Source: Fodinicola acaciae (GTDB lineage: Bacteria > Actinomycetota > Actinomycetes > Mycobacteriales > HKI-0501). Taken from it: a stretch of DNA of 64,000 nt. Positions 21,310-29,805 of the stretch are shown here, in pieces (position 1 is the stretch's first letter; each line of letters opens with the position of its first letter). The position numbers and the translations under genes are program-made. The stretch spans positions 186,001 to 250,000 of the forward strand of contig NZ_WOTN01000003.1 in NCBI RefSeq assembly GCF_010993745.1, given 5' to 3'. The notes under the pieces are model-generated. The model was given only the letters and a program-made list of their open reading frames with translations, was not told where the DNA came from and made no database searches.

Positions 21310-22527
21310 TCAGCCGAAGGCCTTGCCTTCGCCGCGATAGGTTGGCGCGACCGCCACGACGGTGCCGTTGTCGATCAGGTGCAGCTCGTTGACGTGCTCG
21401 CACAGCTCCCCGGCCTTGCCGTGCCGAAACCACACCCTTTCCCCCACCCGCAACGAATCCGCGGCCGCGCCGCGCAGCGGTGTCTGCACCTCGCCGGCGC
21501 CCTCGGACGGGATCATCCGCAGTCCGGCAGGAAAAACCGGCGCCGGTACGCGGTTGGGCAGCTGCGGGCCGGAGGCAATCCAGCCGGCGCCGCCGACGGT
21601 CACGATGCCGGGCGCCGGCCGGCGGGTCACGGCGAGCGCGAACAGCGCCGCCGGATACGGCGTGAAAGCACGGTATTCGTCGAAGAGCCGCGGCGCGTAG
21701 AGGCCGGAGCCGGCGGCGACCTCGGTGATGGCGGACTCGCGTACGGTCCGCTCGACGCTGCCGGTGCCGCCACCGTTGACAAACTCCAGGTCGGCGAGCG
21801 CCGAGACGGCGGCGACGACCGCGGCGCGACGGTGGAACAGCTCGGCCGCCGAGGCCGCCTGTACGGCGCGGATCGCCAGGCCGCGCAACGGATTTCCGGC
21901 CGGCCGGTCGCCGAGGCCGGCGATCTGTCCCTCGTACGACATGATGCCGACCAGCAGGAAACGCGACCGTTGCACGATCCGGCGGGCCAGCGACACCGCC
22001 GACGCCACGCTGTGCACCGGCGAGCGGCGCGTGCCGAGATGGACGCGTCCGCCGGCCAGCCGGAGCGAGGCGTCCAGGTCCAGGCACAGTCGCAGCGGTG
22101 GACCGGAAACTCCGGCGATCGCGGCGTCGATCAGGTCCAGATGCTCGACACTGTCGACCATCAGGGTCACCCGCGCGGCCAGCCGCGCGTCGGATGCCAG
22201 CCGGCGCAACGATTCGGCGTCGGTCGTCGGATACGCGACGACCACGTCGTCGAAGTCTTCGGCCAGCCACAGCGATTCGGCCAGGGAGTACGACAGGATG
22301 CCGGCGAAACCGTCCATCGCGAGCACCTGGCGCAGGATCTCCCGGCAGCGCACCGATTTGCTGGCGACCCGGATCGGCCGGCCGGCCGCACGGCGCACCA
22401 GATCGGCGGCGTTCGCGCGTAAAGACGGCAGATCGACGACCGCGAACGGCGGCGCCAAGCCGGCGGTCGCGACGTCGAGAGCGGCTCGGGTGAGGTGCGG
22501 CACGCGGCGAACGCCGGTCTCGGTCAT
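21310..22527 (-). CDS. D-threonine aldolase / amino-acid deaminase-like PLP enzyme
   Basis: 405 residues, ATG at 22527, one base after the TetR gene stop, so co-transcribed with it. It has an alanine-racemase-like N-terminal barrel with the PLP lysine at K57 (IRVASKSVR), the YPTTD and SYEGQ stretches of the barrel, and a C-terminal D-serine-dehydratase-like domain with metal-ligand-type HVN and a Cys nearby (ELCEHVNELHLI). Family members cleave or dehydrate D-hydroxy amino acids (D-threonine, D-serine). The substrate here is not determined. It belongs to a divergent cluster with a glycosidase and sugar-lactone oxidase. Confidence 0.8.
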   Translation of the reverse strand: MTETGVRRVPHLTRAALDVATAGLAPPFAVVDLPSLRANAADLVRRAAGRPIRVASKSVRCREILRQVLAMDGFAGILSYSLAESLWLAEDFDDVVVAYPTTDAESLRRLASDARLAARVTLMVDSVEHLDLIDAAIAGVSGPPLRLCLDLDASLRLAGGRVHLGTRRSPVHSVASAVSLARRIVQRSRFLLVGIMSYEGQIAGLGDRPAGNPLRGLAIRAVQAASAAELFHRRAAVVAAVSALADLEFVNGGGTGSVERTVRESAITEVAAGSGLYAPRLFDEYRAFTPYPAALFALAVTRRPAPGIVTVGGAGWIASGPQLPNRVPAPVFPAGLRMIPSEGAGEVQTPLRGAAADSLRVGERVWFRHGKAGELCEHVNELHLIDNGTVVAVAPTYRGEGKAFG

Positions 22528-22528
22528 C

Positions 22529-23167
22529 TCACGCCCTGCCGGCCGCGGCCGGCACGCGCCGCCGCGACGACCGGCGCGGCCGCGCCAGCGAAGCGAAATG
22601 TTCGGCGCTGGCGTCCAGGACGGCAAGCGCCTGCTCGGAATCCCGGTCCACCAGCCAGTTGAGCGTGAGTCCGTCGACCAGCGTCACCAGCATCCGCGCC
22701 AAAACCTCGACCGGCAGCCGCCAGTCGACCTCGCACGCGTCACCGATCCGCTCGATCATCTCGCGGCAACCGGCCTGATATCGCGCGTATTGGCGCTGCG
22801 CCAGGTCTTCCAGGCCGGGAGTCCGCAGCGCCACCTGGGTCAGCTCGTACAACACCTGGTGCTCGCCCGGTGCTTCCTCTACGAGTTTCCAGTACGCGCG
22901 CAATGCGGCGCGGATGGTCGCCTGCAAACCCTCGCCGAGCAACAAAACCGTGGATGCCGCGTTGACCTCGCGCGCGACCATCTGGTCGGTCAGCTCGCCG
23001 AGCAGCTCGTTTTTCGACCGGAAACAGTAGTGAAAGCTGGACAGCGGCATGCCGGCCTCGGCGGCGATCGCGCGCGTGGTGGCGGCCCCGATGCCGTCGG
23101 CCGCCATCACCCGGAACGCGGCGGCGACCAGCTGCCGGCGGCGCTCGTCGGCCGGGATTCGCACCAC
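22529..23167 (-). CDS. TetR family regulator of the GH1 cluster
   Basis: 212 residues, GTG at 23167 with GGAGG seven bases upstream. It has an N-terminal TetR helix-turn-helix (about 8-55, ATTRAIAAEAGMPLSSFHYCFRSKNELL), and a C-terminal helical ligand domain of the TetR_C_6-like type. The divergent intergenic region carries an 11-base inverted repeat overlapping the presumed glycosidase promoter, so it probably represses the GH1 operon and itself. The C-terminal ~20 residues are Arg-rich (RPRRSSRRRVPAAAGRA), unlike most family members. Confidence 0.88.
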   Translation of the reverse strand: MVRIPADERRRQLVAAAFRVMAADGIGAATTRAIAAEAGMPLSSFHYCFRSKNELLGELTDQMVAREVNAASTVLLLGEGLQATIRAALRAYWKLVEEAPGEHQVLYELTQVALRTPGLEDLAQRQYARYQAGCREMIERIGDACEVDWRLPVEVLARMLVTLVDGLTLNWLVDRDSEQALAVLDASAEHFASLARPRRSSRRRVPAAAGRA

Positions 23168-23212
23168 GGTGGCCTCCTTCGTGACGAAGTCCCAGCATGC
23201 GGCCGATCAGTT

Positions 23213-23265
23213 GTCCAAGTCAAGCGTTCCGGACAGTTGACTTGGACGTATGACCCAGTCACACT
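23213..23265 (+). promoter_or_regulatory. TetR operator overlapping the GH1 promoter
   Basis: GTCCAAGTCAA (23213-23223) and TTGACTTGGAC (23237-23247) are exact inverted repeats. The right arm also provides a -35 box (TTGACT, 23237-23242), with a weak -10 (CACACT, 23260-23265) 17 bases later. A bound TetR protein would cover the -35 element. The implied transcript start near 23272 supports the downstream GTG (23295) as the glycosidase start. Confidence 0.6.
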
Positions 23266-23294
23266 GGCCGGAACCCAGCGAGAGGAAATGCCTG

Positions 23295-24635
23295 GTGAGA
23301 GCGTTGCGACTGCCGGCCGGCTTCGAGTGGGGGATCTCCACGTCCGCCTTCCAGATCGAAGGCGCGAGCGCCGCCGACGGGCGTACGCCCTCGGTCTGGG
23401 ACACGTTTTGCGCGCAGCCGGGCCGGATTGCCGGCGGCGACCGTCCCGACCCCGGCTGCGATCACTACCACCGCTGGAAAGACGACGTCGACCTGCTCGC
23501 CGGCCTCGGCGTCGACAGCTATCGGTTCTCGGTTTCGTGGTCGCGGGTCCTCGCCGGCGGCCGCGCCGCCAACCCGCGGGGTTTCGCCTTCTACGACCGG
23601 CTGGTCGACGCGCTGCTCGCCGCCGGCATCGAGCCGGTCGTCAACCTCTTCCACTGGGACCTGCCGCAGGATCTGCAGGACGCCGGCGGCTGGCGGTCCC
23701 GCGACACCGCGTACGTTTTCGCCGAGTATGCCGAAAAACTGGCCACCGCGCTGGCCGACCGGGTGACCCGCTGGTCGACGATGAACGAGCCGTTCGAGCA
23801 CTTCGGCCTCGGCCACGTGCTCGGTTTCCACGCGCCAGGCCAGAACCTGACCGGTGTCGCCGCGTTTTCGGTCGCACATCACCTGTTGCTGGCACACGGC
23901 CTCGGTGTCCGTGCGGTGCGCGCCGGCGGCGCCCGGCAGGTCGGCCTGATCAACAGCTATGCGCCCGTACGACCCGTCAACGGCGGTGGCGACGGCGCCG
24001 CTGCCTGCGCGCTGGACGCGATCCAGAACCGCCTGTTCACCGATCCGGTGCTGCTCGGCGAATATCCGGCCGGGCTGGACGCCTTCGAGATGGATCCGGC
24101 GAGCAAGCCGGTGCGCTCCGGCGATCTGGAGATCATCGCCGCTCCGCTGGATTTCCTCGGCGTCAACTACTACAACGTGCTCGCCGTGTCGGCACCGGAG
24201 CCGGCCGACCCGCTGCCCTTCCGGCTGGCCGAGCTGCCTGGCTTCGACCGGACGGCGTCCGGCTGGCCGGTGGTGCCCGACGGCATGCGCGAAACGCTGG
24301 TCATGCTGAAAGATCGCTATCGCGACGCGCTGCCGCCGTTGTACGTCACCGAAACCGGCGCCGCCTACGACGAGAAGCCGGACGCTGACGGCTTCTGCGA
24401 CGACTTCGAGCGGGTCGCCTTTCTCGCCTCGCACGTCGAGGCGATCGCCGAGGCGGTCGCCTCCGGTGTGGACGTACGCGGCGCGATGTTGTGGAGCCTG
24501 CTGGACAACTTCGAGTGGGCCGAAGGGTTTTCGCAGCGGTTCGGCCTGGTGCACGTCGACTTCCAGACCGCGCAGCGTACGCCGAAAGCGTCCTATTACT
24601 GGTATCGCGACCTGATCCGCGGGGTGACACCGTGA
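23295..24635 (+). CDS. GH1 family beta-glucosidase
   Basis: 446 residues from the GTG at 23295, which has AGAGGAAA upstream; an ATG at 23250 is possible but lies inside the promoter. It is an intracellular family 1 glycosidase with a (beta/alpha)8 barrel that releases terminal beta-sugars. The acid/base is E165 in TMNEP; the nucleophile is E353 in VTETGAAYDE (usually TENG; here ETG). The N-terminal FEWGISTSAFQIEGA and the C-terminal WSLLDNFEWAEGFSQRFGLVHVD are canonical. GTGA overlap couples it to the sugar MFS gene, so the substrate is probably a glycoside imported by that protein. Confidence 0.94.
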   Translation: MRALRLPAGFEWGISTSAFQIEGASAADGRTPSVWDTFCAQPGRIAGGDRPDPGCDHYHRWKDDVDLLAGLGVDSYRFSVSWSRVLAGGRAANPRGFAFYDRLVDALLAAGIEPVVNLFHWDLPQDLQDAGGWRSRDTAYVFAEYAEKLATALADRVTRWSTMNEPFEHFGLGHVLGFHAPGQNLTGVAAFSVAHHLLLAHGLGVRAVRAGGARQVGLINSYAPVRPVNGGGDGAAACALDAIQNRLFTDPVLLGEYPAGLDAFEMDPASKPVRSGDLEIIAAPLDFLGVNYYNVLAVSAPEPADPLPFRLAELPGFDRTASGWPVVPDGMRETLVMLKDRYRDALPPLYVTETGAAYDEKPDADGFCDDFERVAFLASHVEAIAEAVASGVDVRGAMLWSLLDNFEWAEGFSQRFGLVHVDFQTAQRTPKASYYWYRDLIRGVTP

Positions 24636-25885
24636 CCGAGCTGCGAGTCGAGCGTCCGTCGGCACTCACGGAGCCGCGCGCACGCGTCGGCAAACTGTGG
24701 ATCGCGTTGCTGTCGCTGTCCAACATCGGCCTGTGGCTGGCCTTCCTGACCCCGGTCGAGGTGCTGCTGCCCAAACAGGTCGCCCTGCTGGATCCGACCG
24801 GCAAGGTCGTCGCGCTCAGCTGGGTGACCGGTGCCGGCGCGGCAGTGTCCATTGTGGCCAATCCGCTGTTCGGCGCGCTGTCGGATCGTACGGTCTCGCG
24901 CTTCGGCCGGCGGCATCCGTGGACGTTCTGCTCGATCCTGGCCGGCGCGGCCGCGGTTTTCCTGGTGAGCCTGCAAACCAGCGTGCTCGGCGTCGCGTTG
25001 TGCTGGATGGCCGTGCAACTCTGCCTCAACGCGATGACCGCGACCCTGACGGCGGCGGTGCCTGACCGCGTACCGACCGAACAGCGCGGCGTGGTGTCGG
25101 CGTGGGCCAGCCTGCCGCAGGTGATCGGACCGCTCATCGGCATCGCCATCGTGACCGTGTTGGTCACCGCGATCGTCCCGGCGTACGGCGCGTTGGCGCT
25201 CATTCTCGTCGCGCTGGCGATGCCTTTCGTGTTTCTCACCAAGGACGATCCGCTGCCGCGCGAGTCTCGGCCGGCCTGGTCGTGGCGCGGTTTTCTGGCC
25301 GGATTCTGGGTCGACCCGCGAGCCTACCCGGATTTCGGCTGGGCCTGGATCTGCCGGTTTCTGGTGCAGCTCGGCAACTTCATGATGACGCTCTACATCC
25401 TCTACTTCCTCACCGACGCCGTGCACTATCCGGACCCGGACACCGGTTTTCTCATCGTCACGGCCACGTTCAGCGCAGGCATCCTGGTGACCTGCGTGGC
25501 CGGTGGCGCGATCAGCGACCGGCTCGGCCGGCGGAAGATCTTCGTGTTCGGCTGTTCGATCGTGCAGGCGATCGGCTCGCTGATCGTCGTTTTCTGGCAG
25601 ACCTGGCCGGCGACGCTGGCCACCGGAGCCGTACTCGGCCTCGGATTCGGCATGTATCTCAGTGTCGACCAGGCACTGATCACCCAGGTGCTGCCGGCCG
25701 CCCGCGACCGTGCCAAGGATCTCGGCATCATCAACATCGCCAACTCGGCGCCGCAGGTGCTCGCACCAGCCGTCGCCGGCGTCGCGATCACCTATCTGGG
25801 TGGCTATCGTGGCATGTTCCTGCTGGCCGCCGTCGTCACGTTGCTCGGAGCCTTCGCCGTCGTACCGATCCGGAGTGTCAAATGA
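24632..25885 (+). CDS. MFS sugar transporter
   Basis: 417 residues. The GTG start overlaps the glycosidase stop, and its own stop overlaps the next start (ATGA). About 12 hydrophobic segments are present. The motif GALSDRTVSRFGRRHPW after segment 2 and AISDRLGRRKIFV in the second half are of the MFS/GPH sugar-symporter type. The position between a beta-glucosidase and a sugar-lactone oxidase suggests uptake of a disaccharide or aryl-glycoside. The specificity cannot be read from the sequence. Confidence 0.88.
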   Translation: MTELRVERPSALTEPRARVGKLWIALLSLSNIGLWLAFLTPVEVLLPKQVALLDPTGKVVALSWVTGAGAAVSIVANPLFGALSDRTVSRFGRRHPWTFCSILAGAAAVFLVSLQTSVLGVALCWMAVQLCLNAMTATLTAAVPDRVPTEQRGVVSAWASLPQVIGPLIGIAIVTVLVTAIVPAYGALALILVALAMPFVFLTKDDPLPRESRPAWSWRGFLAGFWVDPRAYPDFGWAWICRFLVQLGNFMMTLYILYFLTDAVHYPDPDTGFLIVTATFSAGILVTCVAGGAISDRLGRRKIFVFGCSIVQAIGSLIVVFWQTWPATLATGAVLGLGFGMYLSVDQALITQVLPAARDRAKDLGIINIANSAPQVLAPAVAGVAITYLGGYRGMFLLAAVVTLLGAFAVVPIRSVK

Positions 25886-27219
25886 CCAGCGACCGTTGGA
25901 AAAACTGGGCCGGCAACCAGCGCGCGACCGGCCTGACGGTCCATCATCCACGTGGTACGGCGGAAATCGTCGACGTCGTCGACGCGACGCGTAAAGCCGG
26001 CGGCCGGTTGAAGGCGATCGGCAGCGGCCACTCGTTCACCGCGATCGGCAAGCCGGACGGCGGCCAGGTCGCCTTCGACCGGCACGCCGGACTGGTCTGG
26101 CTGGACCGGAAAACCGGCCTGGTCACCGTCGAGGCCGGCATGACGATCCGTACGCTCAACGGGATCCTGCGCCAGGCCGGCCTGTCGATGACCAACCTCG
26201 GCGACATCGACAAGCAGACGATCAGCGGCGCGGTCTCCACCGGCACGCACGGCACCGGCGCGGCTTTTGGTGGCATCGCGACCCAAATCCGCGGCATGGA
26301 GCTGGTGCTCGCGGACGGCTCGGTGCTGACCTGCACACCGGAGGAAAACCCCGAGGTGTTCGCGGCGGCTCGGGTGGGGCTCGGTGCGCTCGGTCTGGTC
26401 TCCACGGTCACGCTGCAGACCGAGCCGGCTTTCGCGCTGTGCGCTGAAGAAGGACCGATGCCGCTGGCCGACGTGCTGTCCGGCTTCGACTCGCTGGCCG
26501 AGGGCACCGACCACTTCGAGTTCTACTGGTTTCCGCACACCGATCTGGCGCTGACCAAACGCAACACCAGGCTGCCGTTCGACACCGAGCTGGCGCCGCT
26601 GCCGCGCTGGAAGTCCATTGTGGACGACGAGGTGCTGTCCAACGGCGCCTTCGGTGCCATCGTGGGGATCTCTCGCCGCGTGCCGGCCGGCATCCCGCGC
26701 TTGAACCGGATATCGGCCCGCGCGCTCGGTTCGCGTACGTTCACCGACTACTCGGCGGAGATCTTCGTGTCACCGCGGCGGGTCCGGTTCGTCGAGATGG
26801 AGTACGCCGTACCTCGTACGGACATCGTTGATGTAGTCAGCGAAATCCAGGCCACCATCGACCGCGACGGCCTGCGCGTACCGTTTCCGATCGAGGTGCG
26901 AGTGGCCGCGGCGGACGACATTCCGCTGTCCACGGCGTCCGGCCGCGCGTCCGGCTATGTGGCCGTACACATGCCGGCCGGCACCGACTTCTGGCCGTAT
27001 TTCCGGAAGGTGGAGGCGATCGCGGTCGAGACCGGCGGCCGGCCGCACTGGGGGAAGCTGCACACGCTGGACGCCGCCGCGCTGCGCGAGCGCTATCCCC
27101 GCTTCGACGAATTCGTTGCGCTGCGCGACAAGCTCGACCCGATCGGCCTGTTCTCCAACGCCTACCTGGATCGCGTGCTCGGAACAGGCCCTAACGCGGA
27201 GGCCGCATCCCGTCGGTGA
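25882..27219 (+). CDS. FAD-linked sugar-1,4-lactone oxidase (D-arabinono/L-gulono-lactone oxidase type)
   Basis: 445 residues, ATG overlapping the upstream stop. The N-terminal PCMH FAD-binding domain includes GSGHSFTAIG, whose histidine is the covalent-FAD position in this family, and GAVSTGTHGTG. The C-terminal ALO domain ends with the HWGKLHT motif. Family members oxidise aldono-lactones or alditols with O2, giving H2O2. With the glycosidase and transporter it would complete an import-hydrolysis-oxidation route for a sugar. Its 3' end overlaps the converging TetR gene by 29 bases. Confidence 0.9.
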   Translation: MTSDRWKNWAGNQRATGLTVHHPRGTAEIVDVVDATRKAGGRLKAIGSGHSFTAIGKPDGGQVAFDRHAGLVWLDRKTGLVTVEAGMTIRTLNGILRQAGLSMTNLGDIDKQTISGAVSTGTHGTGAAFGGIATQIRGMELVLADGSVLTCTPEENPEVFAAARVGLGALGLVSTVTLQTEPAFALCAEEGPMPLADVLSGFDSLAEGTDHFEFYWFPHTDLALTKRNTRLPFDTELAPLPRWKSIVDDEVLSNGAFGAIVGISRRVPAGIPRLNRISARALGSRTFTDYSAEIFVSPRRVRFVEMEYAVPRTDIVDVVSEIQATIDRDGLRVPFPIEVRVAAADDIPLSTASGRASGYVAVHMPAGTDFWPYFRKVEAIAVETGGRPHWGKLHTLDAAALRERYPRFDEFVALRDKLDPIGLFSNAYLDRVLGTGPNAEAASRR

Positions 27220-27811
27220 GTACGTCGACGATGTGGTTGGCCTTTTCGCGCTCCAACTGGTCCTGCGCGCGTACGCAGCCGACCATCAGCGCACGCACGT
27301 CGTCGGGGTCGAGGTCGGCCCGCACGGCGCCGGCTTGTTGCGCACGCCGCAAAAGCTGACCCATCAGGACCCACAACGTGTGCACGGTGTCCGGCTGGTC
27401 GCGGCGACCGCCGGCACCGCAGGAAAGCTCGATCGCGTCGGACAGCGCCTTGTTGAGCGAGGCCTGCTCGACCTTCATCGCGAAGAACTCGAAAAACGCG
27501 GCGCCGGCGTCCTCGGCGGACAGCAGGCTGGTCGCGTCGCCGAGCAACTGCTCCAGCCGCTCACCCACCACCGCCTCGAAAAGCGCCTCTTTGGTGGGAA
27601 AATGCCGATAGACCGTGCCGGCTCCGACGCCGGCGCGACGAGCGATCTCGTCCAGCGGCACGGCGATCCCCTGCACGGCGAACACTTCCTCGGCGGCGCG
27701 CAACACGCGGAGTCGGTTGCGACGAGCGTCCGCGCGCATCGGCGGACCAGCCTGGTCCGATGCTGACCGGACGGCCGACCGGACATCTGAAACCGCGGTT
27801 TCTTCGGCCAT
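27191..27811 (-). CDS. TetR family regulator (upstream of SnoaL genes)
   Basis: 206 residues from ATG 27811 (a GTG directly upstream is also possible). It has a helix-turn-helix with LDEIARRAGVGAGTVYRHFPTKEALFEAVV, and a C-terminal domain of the common SACE_7040-like type. It diverges from two SnoaL-like genes. The palindrome at 27875-27896 sits just after their -10 box, making this protein the likely repressor. The gene overlaps the 3' end of the lactone oxidase, tail to tail. Confidence 0.88.
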   Translation of the reverse strand: MAEETAVSDVRSAVRSASDQAGPPMRADARRNRLRVLRAAEEVFAVQGIAVPLDEIARRAGVGAGTVYRHFPTKEALFEAVVGERLEQLLGDATSLLSAEDAGAAFFEFFAMKVEQASLNKALSDAIELSCGAGGRRDQPDTVHTLWVLMGQLLRRAQQAGAVRADLDPDDVRALMVGCVRAQDQLEREKANHIVDVLTDGMRPPR

Positions 27812-27838
27812 CACCCGAGTATCCCCTCTTTTCGCGCT

Positions 27839-27896
27839 TTGACAAACGGGGCCACCGATCCGTATGGTCGAACTAAGCGGGGCGATCGTTCCGCTT
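27839..27896 (+). promoter_or_regulatory. Promoter and TetR operator for the SnoaL-like genes
   Basis: The -35 box is TTGACA (27839-27844) and the -10 box is TATGGT (27863-27868), with an 18-base spacer. Immediately after it, at 27875-27896, an imperfect 22-base palindrome (AAGCGG..CGATCG..CCGCTT, 18 of 22 positions symmetric) covers the expected transcript start, a typical TetR block. Confidence 0.65.
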
Positions 27897-27925
27897 TGCT
27901 GTCGCCCACGTCCTCAGGGAGAACC

Positions 27926-28345
27926 ATGACCACACCCAACCCTCCGACCCCGGCCGAGGTGGCCGCGCAGCTGCGCCGAGTTTTCGAGATATCCAACGGG
28001 TTCGAGATCTTCCTCGGGCTGTTCGCGGAGGACGGCGTCTTCGAGCTGCCGTTCGATCCGCCGGACCGGCCGACCCGTTTCGTCGGCCGGCAGGCAATTC
28101 GCGACGGCCTGACCGCACGCGTCAGGTCGAGCCGTGCGCGGCTGGACACCCGCGGTGCCGAGATTGTCGTGCATGAGACAACTGATCCCGAGGTCGTCGT
28201 GGTGGAGTTCGAGGCGTACGGCAGTGTAAAGGAAACCGGCGAGGACTACCGCTTTTCCTCCTCCATCGGGATCATCCGGGTTCGCGACGGCCGGATCGTG
28301 CACTATCGCGACTTCCAGAACCCACGCGTCATTTCCGTCGACTGA
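27926..28345 (+). CDS. SnoaL-like / NTF2-fold protein
   Basis: 139 residues from an ATG with AGGGAGA upstream. It has the cone-shaped NTF2-like fold of the SnoaL_2/nuclear-transport-factor family: EDGVFELPFDPPDRPTRFVGRQAIRDGL, a PEVVVVEFEA strand, and DGRIVHYRDFQNP near the end. Such small proteins may be isomerases, hydrolases or simply binding proteins. It is followed 21 bases later by a paralog and is probably derepressed by a ligand of the divergent TetR. Confidence 0.8.
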   Translation: MTTPNPPTPAEVAAQLRRVFEISNGFEIFLGLFAEDGVFELPFDPPDRPTRFVGRQAIRDGLTARVRSSRARLDTRGAEIVVHETTDPEVVVVEFEAYGSVKETGEDYRFSSSIGIIRVRDGRIVHYRDFQNPRVISVD

Positions 28346-28366
28346 GCACAGTTTGGAGTGTGTCCG

Positions 28367-28792
28367 ATGAGTCAGCCAACCGCTGTCGTAGAACGTTTCA
28401 TCGAGGTTTCCGCCGCCGGGGCGTACGACCAGCTCGCCGATCTCTACGCCGAGGACGCGGTCATCGAGATCCCGTTCGCGCCGCCGGGAGTGCCGCGCCG
28501 GTCACAGGGACGCGAGGAGTTTCGCGCTCGTTTCCAGTCGGTGCGGGGACTGTGGACCATCGACGGGATCGAGCCGGTGCGGATCTACCAGACCACCGAC
28601 CCGGAAGTCGTCGTCACCGAGTTCACCCTTCAGCGTACGGTCACCGCGACCGGCGCTTCCTTTGCTAGCGACTACATCCTGGTGATGACGATCAGGGACG
28701 GCCTCATCGCGCATTCGCGTGACTACGCCGATCCGGTGGCGTCGGCGCGCGCTTTTGGCCGCCTGGAGGAACTTGTCGCGGCCTACCGTTAG
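28367..28792 (+). CDS. SnoaL-like / NTF2-fold protein, paralog of the preceding gene
   Basis: 141 residues, ATG with GGAG upstream. It shares the same skeleton as its neighbour (EDAVIEIPFAPPGVPRRSQGREEFRARF, TTDPEVVVTEF, DGLIAHSRDYADP), so the pair arose by duplication and may form a hetero- or homodimer. Enzymatic activity is not established. Its stop overlaps that of the converging protease gene. Confidence 0.8.
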   Translation: MSQPTAVVERFIEVSAAGAYDQLADLYAEDAVIEIPFAPPGVPRRSQGREEFRARFQSVRGLWTIDGIEPVRIYQTTDPEVVVTEFTLQRTVTATGASFASDYILVMTIRDGLIAHSRDYADPVASARAFGRLEELVAAYR

Positions 28793-29655
28793 CTCGGGGC
28801 GACGACCCCGCTGGTCGCGCGGTCGTACAACAGTTGGATGTCGTCACCGAAATACGGACTGTATGACACGTCGTCGGTGTCGCCGCCGCCTTCGTAACCG
28901 CCGATCAGGCCGACGATCGCGCCGGTCTCGGTGGCCGGGTCGAAGGCCGCCTGCCACGGACTCCCGCTGGTGCCGCCGCTGAAACCGGCGCAGGCGAAAC
29001 GTAACTGCGACGCGCTCAGCCGAGATGACCTGTTGACACAGGTGATCGGCGCGTCCTGCGACGACGGATAGCCGGTGACCCGGACGATCTGGTCGGAGTC
29101 GGCGTTGAACACCAGCTCGTTGGCGCCGATGACATCGGCGATCCGGCGGCCGTTGTTTGGCGCCAGCTCGACGAAAGCCACGTCGACGTCGGGATCTTCG
29201 TTGGATTTCCAGCGGTCGTCGACGACGATGTTGGTCGGCGTCCACACACCGTATGGCATCTGGCCGGCGTTGTAGTCCGGCACGAAGGCGATGTCGCTGC
29301 GCGGCGAGCCCTCGCTGTAGACGCAGTGCGCGGCGGTCAGGATCATGTCGCGGCCAGGCGAGTCGACCACGCTGGCCGTACAGAAGTGGCCGCCGTCCAC
29401 GTCGTGGTAGAACAGGCCGCCGACCCGCAGCTCGGTCGCCGCGCGCTCCTCCTTGGCGGCCTGGCCGTCCCGCGCGGTGTGTGCGCGCACCGGCCGTGCC
29501 TCGCGCAGCCGGTGCGCGTTCCAGTATGCGGAGGCCTCCGAGTGCGGCGCTTCCAGCCGGTGCGCCGCCGGCATCGCCGGAGGGGTGGACAGGCCGCAGG
29601 TTGCGAGCACTGTCGCGGACAACGCCGCCATGATCACCATGAACCGCCTGCGCAT
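28789..29655 (-). CDS. Secreted trypsin-like serine protease
   Basis: 288 residues from an ATG at 29655 with GGGGAGGAG upstream. A signal peptide (RRRFMVIMAALSATVLATC) directs export. The chymotrypsin-fold triad is readable: H in LTAAHCVY, D in DVDVAFVEL, and S in GFSGGTSGSPW. The catalytic domain begins with a shortened propeptide region, and a disulphide is possible between the two domain cysteines. It resembles the V8/glutamyl-endopeptidase-like actinobacterial trypsin-type secreted proteases. Substrate unknown. Confidence 0.9.
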   Translation of the reverse strand: MRRRFMVIMAALSATVLATCGLSTPPAMPAAHRLEAPHSEASAYWNAHRLREARPVRAHTARDGQAAKEERAATELRVGGLFYHDVDGGHFCTASVVDSPGRDMILTAAHCVYSEGSPRSDIAFVPDYNAGQMPYGVWTPTNIVVDDRWKSNEDPDVDVAFVELAPNNGRRIADVIGANELVFNADSDQIVRVTGYPSSQDAPITCVNRSSRLSASQLRFACAGFSGGTSGSPWQAAFDPATETGAIVGLIGGYEGGGDTDDVSYSPYFGDDIQLLYDRATSGVVAPS

Positions 29656-29805
29656 GCGCCTCCTCCCCGGCCTCCAAGACGGTACCTCGGCCGAGCCCGC
29701 GACCACCAATCCGACAACTGTGATTATCGCAGGTCAGCGGCCATTGGCCGGATCGAGACGAAACGCTGGCGGCCGGTTGGGAGATCCTTTGGCCGCGACG
29801 CCTCG

